Source: Ophiobolus disseminans
Taxonomy: Eukaryota > Ascomycota > Dothideomycetes > Pleosporales > Phaeosphaeriaceae
DNA: 64,000 bases
NCBI GenBank assembly: GCA_010093685.1
Contig: MU006239.1
Coordinates: forward strand, 207,235-271,234
Direction: 5' to 3'
Below, one piece after another: positions 1-13,100 of the stretch (position 1 is its first letter; each line of letters starts with the position of its first letter). Below the pieces are notes generated by a model, which saw only the letters and a list, made by a program, of their open reading frames with translations, did not search any database and was not told where the DNA came from. The position numbers and the translations under genes are program-made.

Positions 1-111
1 GTCCTAGATGTTGTAGGCAGCGCAGCGCGCTTTAACTTAAGTAAGCTAGGTAGTCTAGTTATACTAGTTGCTAAGGATAACAGTTGCATCGCGTTAGTTA
101 ATATGCGACAT
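1..111 (-). pseudogene. Ty1/Copia gag, N-terminal fragment
   Basis: Start of a Copia gag gene running off the left window edge. It is nearly the same sequence as the gag start at 22100-22185, and both follow an identical LTR and primer-binding site on the minus strand. The frame opens with ATG at 111 and is broken by TAG codons where tryptophan (TGG) is expected, as RIP would cause. No function remains. The family call rests on the better preserved second copy. Confidence 0.6.
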
Positions 112-184
112 AGTGTAGTTGTTGAATAGCTTTTATTAGGTAGCCTTAGTAGGTAGCCTTAGTAAAGGCAGTGAGACTCTTAAT

Positions 185-378
185 TGTCAGATTTGATAAG
201 GTATTAAAACCTAATAATAGATAAGATGAATTAATAATAATAATGTTGTAGTGTTCCCTAGTCAAGTGCGGAGTTTAACTAGGTGTTAGATCTAGTACTA
301 GTGTGCTAAGGCGCTTGTGCCCGCCTCTTCTATTTCTTTTAGTGTTAGTAGCCTTACAGCACCCCTAATATCTAATAA
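185..378 (-). repeat. LTR, family A (5' LTR of a minus-strand Copia)
   Basis: A 194-bp copy of a ~200-bp repeat with TGTTAGAT...ATCTAACA ends (here TGTCAGAT...ATCTAATA). On the minus strand it is followed directly by the Copia-type primer-binding site (167-184) and the gag start, so it acts as a 5' LTR. Other copies: 14957, 22262, 55029, 62107 and the split copy 53300/60394. Confidence 0.75.
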
Positions 379-426
379 TTATTAAGAGGCTATTACTAGC
401 TAGGAGGAGTTTTTTAATATAATATA

Positions 427-2573
427 ACAGCGCAGGTAAGATAAAAGATATCTAAATACGGTTTGAATCAACTTACGGGCATATAGGAGTGCGTAGAGAC
501 TTAGAAACCTTAGATTATCTAACAACACCTATAGGCCTTGTACAAAAGGATATTAAAAAACTACTAAGCTATCTACAGGACTAGCTTAATTAAATACACC
601 TAAAGGCTAAGCATGCTTTGCCCTATACAATCTAGTTAATCTAGAAGATCTAGAGTCGGACTAGAGGTAACGTAGGTACAATACGGAGTTAATGTTTAAC
701 TATAGGAACGTTGTGCAGGCACATCGTTATAGAAAGTAGCTTTGCATCGCAGTAGATGTTGAAGTTACGGCACCTAACAGTGCTCTAACTAAGCTCTAAG
801 CCTTATACGACTTAGAAGCAGAAATTAATCTTATTTAGACTAAATGTATAGAGATTTTAGGTCACGTATAGGTTTTAGCTAAGAACCGCCCTATCGCTAA
901 GTTCCTTAATAATAATAACCTCCGCATTAATAGAGTATACAACCTTACTATTAGCTGCTCTGATTTAAATAGGATCTACAAGCAAGTAGACTACTAGAGG
1001 TTCTAGTCGGCTAACTTTAGCGGCTATAACCTAGTTCTTAGCTACTCTTAGCTGCAAGAAGCCGACCCTAAGATACGCTTTAGTAGTAGAGAGTTTAAAT
1101 AGTAGGAAGATAACAAGGACGCCGCTAAGAGCCGTATCCAACTCGTCGAACTACAAGAGCTGCTTAGCAGTCTCGAATACAGGGAAAAAGCATATATGCT
1201 TTACTCTAACCGCATAAGTTGCATAACTATAAGTGACGGCCTAATAGCCGCCTAGAGACAGGAAATAGACTGCGCCGCGAACGGAGCTCCGTCAGCACAT
1301 ACAGGTCCTAGTGGCAATGCGGTTTAAGATGCTACATAGTTTTATAGTTAAGGGATACTCTAGTTAAAGAACCTTACCCTCTATATTAAAGACTATCTTA
1401 AGAGATGCGTAGAGAACATCCCCGCGCTGCACTAGCTCCCTAAAGAGACCGCGCGCTAGGTTGTAGCGAATGTGTACTAAGAGATACCTTAGCAATCTAC
1501 GTCTGCCCTAGCGCCTCCCCGTAAGCGCCGCAACGGACATCCTAGGTCTAGTTACACTAACTCGCCTATCGATAATGCCCTTAATCCTAAGAAGATGCGC
1601 TACGTGCCTAAGTCGCTCTAGCATAAGTAGAAGGCGTTTAGCAAGCGGCAGACTAGCCGCCTCGCTGCCTACACTAAGCATGATTATGCTATTAATATTA
1701 AGAAAGAGAAGAAAGTACCTAACCTCTCTATCTACAACCTCTCGCGCCGCAAGCTAGATATCCTTTAGGAATACCTTAATATAGCGCAGGAGAAGGGCTA
1801 GATAAGACTAAGCAAGTTACCTGCAGGTGCGCCTATTCTCTTTGTACTAAAGGCAGATAGCTCTATAAGGTTATGCGTTAATTATTGCGGCCTTAATAAA
1901 GTTACTATTAAGAAGCGCTATCTAATCCCGCTTGTGAGCGAGATACTAGACCGCCTTTCTAAGGTAAAGGTCTTTACGAAGCTTAACCTCCGCAATGCGT
2001 ACTATTAGCTTTGCATTAAGAAGGGCGATAAGTAGAAGATAGTATTTAAGACGTAGTACGGTTATTACGAGTACCTTGTAATGCTATTTGGCCTTGCTAA
2101 TACACTATTAACCTTCTAATTATACATCTACTAAGCCCTAGACGGGTTACTAGATAGGACCTGTGTTGTCTGCCTTAACGACATCCTTATTTACTCTAAA
2201 AACGAGGAGGACTATAACGCTTACGTAGAGGAGGTCTTAGACAGGCTAGTTAATTAGGGTATGTTTTGCAAAGCTAGCAAGTGCACGTTCTTAACAAAGT
2301 CTATTAAGTTTCTAGGCTACATTGTTACGCCCGAGGGCGTCGTGATAGACCCTACCTAGGTAAAGACGATATAGGAGTGGCTTGAGCCTAAGGGCTTTAA
2401 GGACATCTAGATCTTCCTAGGCTTCGCTAACTTCTACTAGCGCTTTATCTACAACTACTTAGCGATTGTACGCCCGATAGTAGACTATATAACGCGCGCT
2501 CAATCTCCGCCTATAGGCCGCGAAGAGCAGGCGAAGGAGAAATCAAAGAAAGAACTAACGAGGTAGTTTCTCC
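427..2573 (+). mobile_element. Ty3/Gypsy retrotransposon remnant (Gypsy-1)
   Basis: Plus-strand Gypsy remains. A reverse transcriptase domain is readable at about 1808-2330 through many TAG codons: it runs from LPAGAPILFVLK through FTKLNLRNAYY to a degraded YxDD box (CLNDILIYS near 2165-2195). The catalytic Asp pair reads ND. RNase H follows but is cut at 2573 by the LTR of another element. The segment 427-620 recurs at 53918-54110. Stops lie mostly at TGG- and CAG-derived TAG, so this is a RIP-killed copy with no intact frame. Confidence 0.75.
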
Positions 2574-5500
2574 TGTCGGATGTGAGAGACAGAGCAAATG
2601 TAAGAAGAAGGTTGTTATATTAAGAGAGCTACATAGAGCGATTATATACACAATATAATAAGTAAGCTAGTAACTAAGAGTTACGTAGAGATGCAGTCTA
2701 CAGTGTACTATGTAAACTAAGGTGCTAGGCTAATACACCCCCTAAGGTATCTATATTAGATAGAAACCTTATAAATAGCAATAATGTAAAGAGAGTGAAA
2801 TGCATGCAGCATAGCATAGCTAGTCTAACTAACTAAGGGGTATAGAATAAGAAGAGTTCTTAACAATAAGATAATAGATGTTCTTTAGCTAAGCTAGCGT
2901 ATAAAGTTCTTATACTTCTATTAAGGAAGTAGCTTTGTAAAGCTATTAGCAGGCATATTAGTAGTAGGCTTCTACTCTACAGTGATTCTTCTAGTATCTA
3001 CTTCCTAGCGAAGCTATATTTAATAGATATTAACATAGCGAAGCTTAGTTTAGATGCGATTAGCATTGCCTTTAACAAGGCGTACAGTCTAAGCATTATT
3101 ACACTAGAGAGCCTTCTTAGTATAAAGTATAAAGCTAATATTGCGGCAAAAGCGGTCCTAGTATTAAGACTTAATACTAGCAGTAGAGAGTGCATATAGC
3201 TCTACCTTAGTAGTGGATCGCGTAACGGATCGCAGCATAGTAGCTTTCTAGTTAATAGGCATGCTATAGAGCATAAAGATATATCTAGTAGATAATCGAC
3301 GAGTCTTAACATTATCTCTAAATAATGCGTTAGCAGCTCTAAAGAAGGTAGGAGTTAGAGTTGTTGGGTTAATCTTAGTGGCATAGGTCTAAGTAGGCTT
3401 ACCCCCTCGAGCACTAATAGCAAGGTATCTAGTACTGTACAGGTATTGCTACGCGTGCTTAATTTTAGAGAGGTAGATTAGTCTAGGATTTAAAAGAAAC
3501 TTTACAAGGATTAAGTAAGCGTATGCAACGTTAGGTCGCGTTACAACCTTAATATAGGCTAGGTTGCCTACTAGGCGCTACTAATTCTTAGTGTTTAAAG
3601 GCTCTAAAATGCCTTTAAAGGGTAGTATCCTTAAGGTGGATAAGAGAGGTGTAGAGAGGTATTTTCTATTAGCGCGGATAAGTTCAAACTAAGTGCAGAC
3701 CTTGTTAACAAATGCGTTCTAGATAAGATAGAGCTAGCGGCTAGCAAGATTGCGCTTAATAGAGGAGGTTTTAGAGCTCAATAAGCTATTGTTTAAGCTT
3801 GTTAAAATCCTCCTAGTAGTCTAGGTAATAGAGGATAATAATATTATCTATATAGAAAAAGAGAATAACTCTATTATTTATCTAAAGGCACGGAAAGCCC
3901 TAGACTGGATGTAAGCTAAGCTTGCGCAGTAAGTCCTAGAAGTGCATAGCCTACAGGCGTGGAGCTTCTTTAAGGCCGTAGAGAGCGCGTAGAAGTTAAA
4001 GGAGCTAGCCATCGAGTGTTCTTACATAGAGAGTGCGATCTAGAGAAGCATTAAGGAAGGCATTTAGTATATCGTATTGCATAGCCTTAAGGTTAAACGC
4101 ACATGCAAGCGCTATAAGAGCTTAGAAGAGGCGAGTAGCAAGAGTAGCTGCGTATGTGTCGCTATACTGCTCTTATAGATCTCTATAGACAATAAGGCGG
4201 GCCTTGTGCTTAAGCAGATAACTATTCTTATTAAACTTGTAGGTAAATACCTATATTAAAGGTACAGTATTATTAATATATAAGGCTGTAATACCTAGCT
4301 TAGTATAGGTGCTCTTATTCTAGCAGTTATTAAACTTAGTGTAAGCAGTAGCTTTAAAATGCTTTCTATATAGGTAATTCTTAAGCTCCTTCTAGTGTTG
4401 TAGTAGAGAGAGCAGGTTATCGCGATAGATGCGTGTAGAATAATACTTTATCCTAGATTATAAGGCAAGAGTAGTAGCCTTATGTGCTTGTGCAATTGTA
4501 GCAGCAAATGCATAGTACTTTATTAAAGGACTAGCCTCGATAAAGTGTGTATAGCGGCGCCGTCTGCTAGTGATGATATTGTCCTAGAAGAGATCTAGAT
4601 CTCGTCGTTGCGGGGCGTTGTTTTAACGTCGATCTAGGACGTATTGCTAATGCGTGTTGTCCTTATTAGTAGCATTATTAAAGTTCTACCCTCTAGGTGT
4701 TGTATACTAAGAGGTTCTTAAAGTAGAGAACTCCTGCAATAGCCGTTGTTCTACTAGGTCGGGAGAGGGGCTTTAAGTATATGTCTCAAACAGAGCAGGT
4801 GTACTGCGAGCAGTAGTTATTAGCGTAGGTAGTTATTAGACCTACTTCTGCAGCGGAGGAGTAGTTTGTCGCTGTTGTATTAGCTGCGTAACTATAATAG
4901 TATTACTATTGTGTTCCTTCTTAGGAATAAATGCAGTCTTAATAATGTAAGGTACTACTAGTAGAGTAGATAGCTTATCCTTGTAAAGATTATTAATAAA
5001 ACGTACGTTACGTACGCGGATAACACGATTAGTAGCTAGCAGCTATACTCGATAGATGTTTAAGGCATTATACTCTAGAAGGAAGCCTTTAAAGGTACGG
5101 TCTTTAAGCTTATCTCCTCTTAGAAGGTGCTTGTTTAGCACAAATCTACGGCTTCTAATAGCGTAGAGTTAGAAGAGGTCTAGACAGACGCTAGTGACTA
5201 TCTTATATAGTGTACGCTAGTTAATAGATCTTGTAGGCGTAATGTTAAGTAGCCTAGCTATAGTGCAGACTAGCTTATTAGCTAAGGTCTTAGGTAGACT
5301 AGTATAGATTCGAAGGACTCTAGCAACTGTAACGATAAGAGCTCTAGCTCGTTCCGCACCCCCTAGCTGTGCAGGAGTGTCTAGCGATCTAACTTCGACC
5401 TTAATACTAGCTAATATTAGGACTTCCTTAGCAGAAGAGCCTAAGTTAGCATCAGCTCGTCTATATCCAACGTCTCTATCTACAAAGACTATAGCTACTT

Positions 5501-5743
5501 AGTAGCTATATATACGCTCGATCTTGTTAACTAGGCGTGTAATTGCAGGAACAACAGTAGCCTTCTATTAGTTCTTAAGAGTATATATCTTATAGAGCTT
5601 TGTGTACTTACATACTGCATACAGTGCCTATATATTACTATTGTAGCATGCTTTACTATGCTTCTAGAGTTAGATAATATTAATAATAATGCGGTAGAAT
5701 AGGCGGCAAGCTTTATTAGCTCTAGGACGGCGGCTAATGTCTT
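2574..5743 (-). mobile_element. Ty1/Copia remnant (Copia-C), 3' LTR at 2574-2737
   Basis: Minus-strand Copia. Copia integrase C-terminal sequence is readable at about 4900-5750 (segments such as TPAQLGGAERA and RSRRFVLNKHLLRGDKLKDR), and the reverse transcriptase start (VFTYKFNKNSYLLKHKAR) near 4180-4245. Weaker pol sequence continues to about 3000. A purine-rich tract (GGGGGTGTA on the minus strand, near 2740) precedes an LTR-like terminus that ends TCCGACA at 2574. The 5' part is missing where the plus-strand Copia was inserted at 5744. RIP stops throughout. Confidence 0.7.
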
Positions 5744-5968
5744 TGTTAGATGTAATCAGCCTTTTAGCAGAGCGCTTAGAGACGGCAGACCTAATTATGT
5801 GCTAGATTACTGCTAGCGCAGACTTATAATAAGGAAGCTAAAGATAAGCAGAGGAGACCCCTTAAAAGAACACACAAGACACACAATTAAGACACAATAA
5901 TTAATTATAATTAATACTAATTAATGTTATTTATCTTTACCTAATCCAATTAACCCTCTAATCTAACG
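5744..5968 (+). repeat. 5' LTR of Copia-3
   Basis: 225 bp from TGTTAGATGT to ATCTAACG. The 3' partner at 21380 matches for 118 bp and a third copy lies at 61251. The end is fixed by the adjoining primer-binding site. Confidence 0.75.
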
Positions 5969-5986
5969 ATTAAGAGTCTTACTGCC
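5969..5986 (+). other. Copia primer-binding site, half-tRNA-Lys(CUU) type
   Basis: ATTAAGAGTCTTACTGCC abuts the LTR end. Its complement, GGCAGTAAGACTCTTAAT, resembles nucleotides ~22-39 of a Lys(CUU) tRNA, ending just after the anticodon loop CTCTTAA. The same 18 nt follow two other Copia LTR families here (167-184 and 22244-22261 exactly or with one change; partly at 26222-26235). Use of an internally cleaved tRNA half as primer is known for Drosophila copia; its use here is inferred. Confidence 0.6.
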
Positions 5987-6045
5987 TTAACTAAACAAGG
6001 ATTAGAACTAACTAACGCGAGAAAACTCTGCAACCTATTAAAAGG

Positions 6046-7552
6046 ATGTCTACACTACCTCTACAAGACTTCTTAGTAATCCTAAATAATTACACAAACT
6101 GGATTAAGTAGCTGCGCTAGATTAAGACGCGCGCTAACTCCCTACGCGTGTAGGAGAAGATAGATCCAAACCTTACGATCTAACCCCTTACTAAACTAGA
6201 GGTGCTACTAATACCTTAACTAAGCGACTATTAAGCGTCGCAACAAGCGATTAACGCGCACGCTGCTACGTAATAAGCGATTAACGCTTACGGTAACATT
6301 GCACTATTTATACCTGCTTAATCTATAGACCTTGCTACGAACGCGAAGGTATCGTATAAAGAAGATTTAGAGATCTATAAGCTAGAGATAGATCGCTACA
6401 AAGCAGAAGATTATAAGTACACGCAAGAGCAAGCTGCGTTTAACAAGATTACGCAGGAGATACAGCGAATAGTTAATAACTACCTATACACAAACTGCTG
6501 CAGAGTAAGATAATTACATTATTAGTAGATTACTAACCTAATAGCTACTGTTGGCATCGATGCTAGAGACGAGATTAAGAAAGCCTAAGAGCGGTACAGA
6601 AACGCGATAAAGGCTCCTAGGATAATCGCCTCTTAGGAAATATAGCTTACGGAAGTTGATCACGCTACAACTAAGAGCAAAGCTATTAGAATACCTAAGT
6701 GCTAACTAGACACGTATATTAAGGAGGACTTTACCTAAGCTATAGCTAAGCACTTAGAATAATAGACGATATCATTTGCAGCTAACAGGCTAAAAAAACC
6801 CTTAATTACGGTTAAAGACATAATCCACAAATACTAAGACTATATGCAGCTATTCTACCTATCGAGAGCGAAGACAGCAAAGGTAGCCTTTAGAGCAGCC
6901 GCTGTAGGTAGAGCACTAACGCTCTATAAGAACGAGTTAGATAATCCTAGGCAGAAGCGGAAGAGCCGCCGAGGCCAAAAGCAGATTATAGCTGCTAGAG
7001 CCACTAGATCAAACCCTATTTAATAAACTACGAGTAAGTGCGAAGCATGTAATATAAGACACGCACTTAAGAACTGCTAGTACGCGCACCTAGGCAACGC
7101 ACTAACTTAGTAGCGACTCTAAGAAGATAGAATAAATTAAGTCCAATTACGTATTGACAACAGCCTATCTATGCAAGAAACAATTCGCAGCGCTAAGCGA
7201 CTAGCACGATCTAAAACCCTATTAATAAAGAAGTCGTATATAGCAACCCCTACAGTTAAGCAAGATAACTAACTCTATAGTTAGAAAATTAGAGAGATTA
7301 ACTACACGTTTATCGAGGCCTTATTTAAAGCTAGCTAGGTTACGTACCCTCTACAACGATTATAGATCCTTAACTCTAGATTAATATATTACGTCTCTAA
7401 CGATATTAGTCAATTCACTAGAACAAGACTAGCAACGTAAGGAGACTTCCTATTAGCAGGCAACTTACGAGTAAAGATTAAGGCTTATAGATTAGTTACC
7501 CTAACAGTAGCTAGTAGCAGCAATTAAAGCTAACTACACTTAAAGAACGTAG
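6046..7552 (+). pseudogene. Copia-3 gag and start of protease region
   Basis: Starts at ATG 6046 (MSTLPLQDFLVILNNYTNWI), the usual Copia gag opening in which a Trp-rich 'NWxxWL' segment follows; Trp positions read as TAG. A CCHC-like knuckle (CEACNIRHALKNC) is readable near 7035-7075, followed by sequence leading to protease. The frame is cut at 7552 by the Gypsy insertion and resumes at 17946. Many TAG/TAA codons; non-functional. Confidence 0.7.
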
Positions 7553-7683
7553 TGTTGTAGTAGGTTATGCTCGATGCAAGGTTAATTGGGTTCTTCTATA
7601 AAAACTAGCGTTCCCTTGCTCTTATACTAGCCCAACGCCCTATTAGGCTCGCGCCCTGCGGTAACGCGCTCTGCTCTACTACA
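7553..7683 (-). repeat. 3' LTR of Gypsy-2
   Basis: 131 bp, TGTTGTAGTAGG...CTACTACA. Same length as the right LTR and differing from it mostly by C/T and G/A changes. Confidence 0.85.
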
Positions 7684-7699
7684 TACCTCCCCTATTCTA

Positions 7700-10100
7700 A
7701 GAGCTTAGTCCCCTTAAGCTCTACTACAACTTTTGCCTTATTAGATCTCTGCGCATCTTACGCAACTCTCTTACTACCCAAAGCAAACACTAATGCCTTC
7801 CTAAAGCTGTGATCGCACACCGCTCTATACGTCCTTAAACTCGTGTTTGCAACTGTTATGCGTTTGAGACAATTACGCATCAACTAACACTCGCTCTAGG
7901 TAGGCTACTAGATAGACGAGGCGTGCCGCTACTCGTGACAGTTAAAGCTCGCCCTAATGACCGTTTAACTGAGTACATTAGTTAAACGTTCTCTTACCTA
8001 TAAGGTGCCTTCTAGGCAAGCCAGCGAGAGCGCGGCTAAGCAATTATTAGTAAGAGACTTAGAGGTAAACGCCTCATTAGGTATAAGAGCACTAGATCCC
8101 TCCTCTTCTGCTTCTCTCTACTTCTTCTACACAAATCACCTTCCTGCCTCTTATTATAGCATCCGTCGACTTCACTCCTAGCTCGACAGCAACTGGCTTT
8201 AGTGGCCGCAGCAGCAGAGGCGGTAGCGGTGGTGGCAAGCCACCCTCAGGTAGTCGAGGCCTAAACCTTCTAGTGTCTCCTACTAAGGCTCGCGTAAAAC
8301 CTCCTGTTTAAATTATTATAGAAGCAAGTAAGTGACGTTTCTATAACTTATAGGCCTTCTAGTGACTAACTCTTAACAGTTGCGCATCTCCTTAACCTCC
8401 TAATTAGTGCCTAGCTTGCGCACACTATTGCTAACATCCTTACTAATCTTATTAATAACGGTGTTATGCTTTCTTAGTTTCTTATCGATTTCGGCAACGC
8501 CTTCCTCTGCTCTCGCCAGAACGCGACTATTAACGACAACCTTCCTTTTCGCATCTAACCCGAACAGCCCGATAATAGAGCTATGCAGCTGTTCTACTTC
8601 TTGTACCGTAGAGGCCGAGGCTTCTACTGCAACAGGATTGACCCTAATAAGCTGCCTAAGTCCGAGTACTAGGCTTTTTATGCGGTAGTCATTCAGAACA
8701 GCGTTACTACCGGCGGCACTATTAGTCCTTATAGCGCCTTGCTAGTGGCCCTGCTGCTGCGGTTTACTAACGGTGCTATTCACTTCTTCTAGCGCAACGA
8801 CATCAACGCTGATAACTGCGCCTGTAACAACTGTATAGCCAACGATTCTTAGTGCACTTAGTTCTAAGGCCTAAATAATCAGTTGCTGCTCCTTGCGCGT
8901 TGCCTTGCCTGCTTTATACACAACCGCAACAACTGCTCCTTCTATAAGTCTATCTCTTTATTAGGCTAAGTTTTCGCTAACTTCCTTGTTTCTTAGAGCT
9001 AGCACGTTCTGTTGCTTCTAGCAGCAATCCTGTCACCTCCTCTAAAACCGCTAGTTTTAAGGCTAGCCGCCGACTATACCACTAGAACTTCCCTCCGCAG
9101 TCTCAGACGCCTGCCTATCCTCCTCGGTTTGCGCCTAATGTGCTCGTTCCTCGCCGCTGCGGAGAGCTAGCTTCTAGACCGCCTCCTTCCCTAGGTCTAG
9201 CTGCGCGTTAAGATGCTTTCTGTAGTCGCAACCCGAACGTTGTTGTTGCTTCTAGCTCTCTAACTAAGCATGCTGTAATACAGGAAGCAGTTAGGCGTCA
9301 GCGTGCAATTGAGTCTAACGCTAAGTCTGATTCAGGCGTCCTTTCCACTAGCAATTCTCTATTAGGCGGCTCTCTAATAGATATAGGCCCTCTGTCTCCT
9401 CGTGCAGGACCTTCCTCTCCTCGTGCGGGTCCCTTATCACCTCGGGCAGGTCCATTGTCACCTTGTGCTGAACCCTCTTCTCCTCTTAGCCTCACTCCTC
9501 TAACTCGCGACGCTAGTTCTCCTCGCGTAGGCTTATCTCTATCCACCTCTCTATTAGGCGCGCAGGCTTCCATAAACGCTGCTGAGAGCACTAGTAGCAT
9601 AGGCCGCTTTTATCTCGCGACAACTTTTTGCTCCTAAGACTAAGTCTAAGATTGCTCACTAGGGTGCAAATGCTCCTGCAGGTCCCTCTCTTTAAGGCGT
9701 CTTTGAAAACATAGGCTTAAACTAGATTTCCGCTTAATCCTATTATTGGCAGGGTCCTAGTGATGCTCTAAGGACTTCTATTACCAACTAGAGCTTCGTT
9801 TAGGGCCGTAGACGTGGGCTTAAGGGCTTTGGAGCTAGTGGTCCTCGCGGTGGCGGTAGTTCTCGTAGTGGTGGCAGTGACTCCTGCGGCAGTCCTCGTG
9901 GCGGTAGCGGCGGTGGTGGTTTTAGTGGCACTAGTAGCTCTTATAGCCGTAGAAGTCCGTATTAGTGTGCTGGCCTTCTGTGCCCTACATGCCCATTAGG
10001 CCTAGGCAAGCTTCTCTCTTTTTCTTTTCTTTCTTCTATTGTAACAAAAATAAAACCTGTCTTCCCTGTGTAGCTTTCCTAGTGCAAAGGGAATGTCTTT
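7700..10100 (-). pseudogene. Extra coding-like region between pol and 3' LTR of Gypsy-2
   Basis: No known domain recognised. On the minus strand, stretches with few stops read as a charged, Ser/Val/Ala-rich protein with coiled-coil-like spacing (8407-8760 region, e.g. EIDKKLRKHNTVINKISKD). Further upstream in it is a short repeat (GPARGD, GPARGE units, about 9380-9470). Canonical Gypsy elements end soon after integrase, so this may be an accessory or env-position frame, or captured sequence. The plus strand also has a short open frame over the repeat, so strand assignment is tentative. Confidence 0.4.
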
Positions 10101-10168
10101 TAAATGCCTACAAAAAATGATCCTAAACTCTATAACTCCCTCCTCTACTTTATTCCTTTGACTGTCCC

Positions 10169-13100
10169 TTAGTTAAAGAGCTCTATGTCGTCGGCTTCTT
10201 CGTTATACCACTCGTACTCTGCTAGATTAATAGTTCTAGGCGGGATCTGAACCTCTGTTGCCCTCCGCGTCTCTAAAGGCTGCTCGGCTAGTCGTTTAGA
10301 TCGCCTCGGGACTATTGCTGCCGTGCCGTCCAATTCGCCCTCGTTGTCCCTATTCCGCATTAGGTCCGCAGGAGCAATCTCTAGTTCTATTACTATCTTA
10401 GCATCTAGCTTTATGCGCTAGAGAAACTTCCTTAGCTAGTTCCCTGCATACGTGCTCTAGAGTTAGGTTCTATTAAGATCTTCTAGGATATATATCGCCT
10501 TGTCTGAGATCTCCTGGATGCGGAAAGGTCCCTTCTACCTTAGGTCCAATTTGCGGGAGCGGCTTATATCTATATCGCGCATAATGTCTTGTATAAGCAC
10601 AAGGTCCCTAGGGATTATTAGGCTCGTTCTTAAGTTAGCTTTTATATTAAACCACTCTTTGCCTTCCTTGTAGAGCCTAACTATCTAATCTACTACTTCT
10701 CGCAGTCTATTATCGCGATGCTTAAACTGTTTCGCTCGTAGTGTAAGCAGGGTTTCCGTGTTATAGACGTCTTTCTAGAGCAGTGTCTACTATGTTGGAA
10801 TGCAGAGTTTAATAGGCAAAACAGGCTCTCTACCGCTAATAAGAAAGGCTAGTGTTTCTCTAGTAGATCGCTTTACTGTGACTCGGTCAGCCTATAATGC
10901 TAGGTGAAGGTTTAGGACCTAGTTGCCTTTTATCTTTCTTAACGCCCTAACTATCTTCTTATAGCCGCGCTTAATAAGCCCCTAGGCGTAAGAGTTAAAT
11001 GCACTAGCGACGACAAGCTTTGTGCTATATAGCGCAGCTAGGTCCTTTGTTAGCGCTTTATTTTTAGGCCTACTATCGACTGAGAGCTTTAGTGGAACAC
11101 CCTATCTAGCGAAAATAACTTCTTCTAGGAACCTCGAGACTTAGACTAAGCTGTTTTTAGTCAAAGCCTGTGCTTTAACGTATCTAGAGAGGTAGTCTTA
11201 GGCTACTACTATGTACTTCTTCCCCCTAAGGCTATTAGGCATGTATACAACATCTATAGTTACCTAGGCCTATAGTGCATTTAGTCTAGCCGTAGAGTGC
11301 AATTCCTCATCAAAACGTTGCAGTGCGTGTCGCTAACATTAATCGCAGGTTCTTACAAATTGTTCTACATCCTTAAACATTCTATTCTAGAAGTACCTGC
11401 TCTAGACTTTTCTCTAGGTGCCTTCTCTCCCTCTGTAGCTAGACTTATCGTGCATCTGCTCTAGGATCTGTGCTTGCTAGCCTAGATCGTCAACAACTCT
11501 TCTTAATGGGCGTTCTAAGGCCTTAGCCTAGAGCAAGTTCTAATTAACAACAAACTTCCGTGCTTGCTTCCGCAGCGTTCGCATCTCCTTCCTAGTAAGG
11601 CTGTTAGGATTCTGCAGGGTTACTAGCTAGCGCGCAATGTTCCTAAAATAATTAGTAGAGAGATTATTAAGAACGCTGAGATCAAAAGCCTTAGAGTAAA
11701 CAGCAAATGCTAGTGTTAGGCTAGCTATTAGGTCCGTTTCCGCTAGCGACATTGCGCTAAGTTGTTTATCAATAAAATCCTTAACGTTATCTTCTAGATG
11801 TTCTAGAGAAGACTAATCTAGAGGCTCTGGCCTTCGCGAGAGCGCGTTAGCAACTATATTCTTCTTGCCCTTAATATGTCTGACATTAAACTCCTACATA
11901 TTAAGTAGCGCTAGCCACCGTGTTAGAAGGGCTCTAGGAAGGTCTGTAGCGCTGCGGTTAAGCTAATTAACGAGCGTCCTAGCATCGGTCTCCACTACGA
12001 AATGCACCCCGTAGATCTATAGGCGGAACTTCTTAAGGGCAAGCAGCATAGCTTTGCATTCGTGTTTTCCTAAGTCCTAATTGCGCTCTAAGGCTAACTA
12101 TACACCTAACTCAAAGCGTACTAGCCTCTTCGTTCTATTAGAGTCCTCTTGCTGCAGAACTGCGCCCTAACCCTTCTTACTACCGTCTACTAATATAACA
12201 ATTAGCCTTATTAGCTTAGTGTAGTTAATAGAAACTAATGCTAGGGCTGTTGTAAGGCGGGTCTTAAGCACCTTTATGGATTTTCCTGCCTTAATAGTCT
12301 ATTAGAAGTTGGCATCTTTTCTTAGCAAATTAAAAAGCGGTCCTGCAACGCGGGCAAAGTTCTTAATCCATATGCGATAGTACACGCACACCCTAAGGAA
12401 CATGCGTACGTCCCTAGGCGACGTGTAGAGCGGCTATTCCGCGATCTTAACGACTTTCTTTAGGGCTAGGTGCTAGCTATTCTTGTCTACTACGTACCTA
12501 ACAATGCCTATGCTGTCGTAGCACTAGTCGCTTTTAAAGCCCGAAGCTATAGCGCTAGCAAGTTCTAGGTTGCAGAGAACCTTGTTAATGTTGATAATAT
12601 GTTCCCTAATAAAGCGCTAGATGCCTAGCTCTAGGAGTTCGCCTCCGTAATCCTCCTTCGGCCCTTTTACAGCAATGTTATCTATGTATAGCATGCACAC
12701 ATGCGGGATTAAGTCTTAAAGGATCTTAGTTACTACCCGCACGAACTCCGCTACTAAGTTAGTGGTGCCTATTAGAAGAGTGCACTATTAGACTAAGCTA
12801 TAACTTAGCGTAAAGAATGCTGTTATTAGGCGCGATTTTGGGTGTAAGGTGACCTAATTATAGCTAGAGAAGAAGTCTATTAGGGAGAGAACTATGCAGC
12901 AGGCGAATTCTTCTAAGAATTCATTAGCATTAGGCGGCATGTTAGCGTCCCGCACTATAACCCTGTTGATCCTCTGCGCGTTATTAATTAAGTGATAGCC
13001 TTAATCCTTTTTCTTTACTAGGAACTATAGGTTGCTGTACGGGCTTTTGCTGTATTCTAACACCCCTTAGTTAAGTCGTTGTTAGATTATGTCGTTAACC

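Noticed and set aside
9455..9637. Plus-strand frame with SPRAGP repeats
   Set aside because: It is antisense to the Gypsy-2 region and opens because of the short GC-rich repeat; the surrounding minus strand carries the longer coding-like stretches. Kept only as a caveat on strand.
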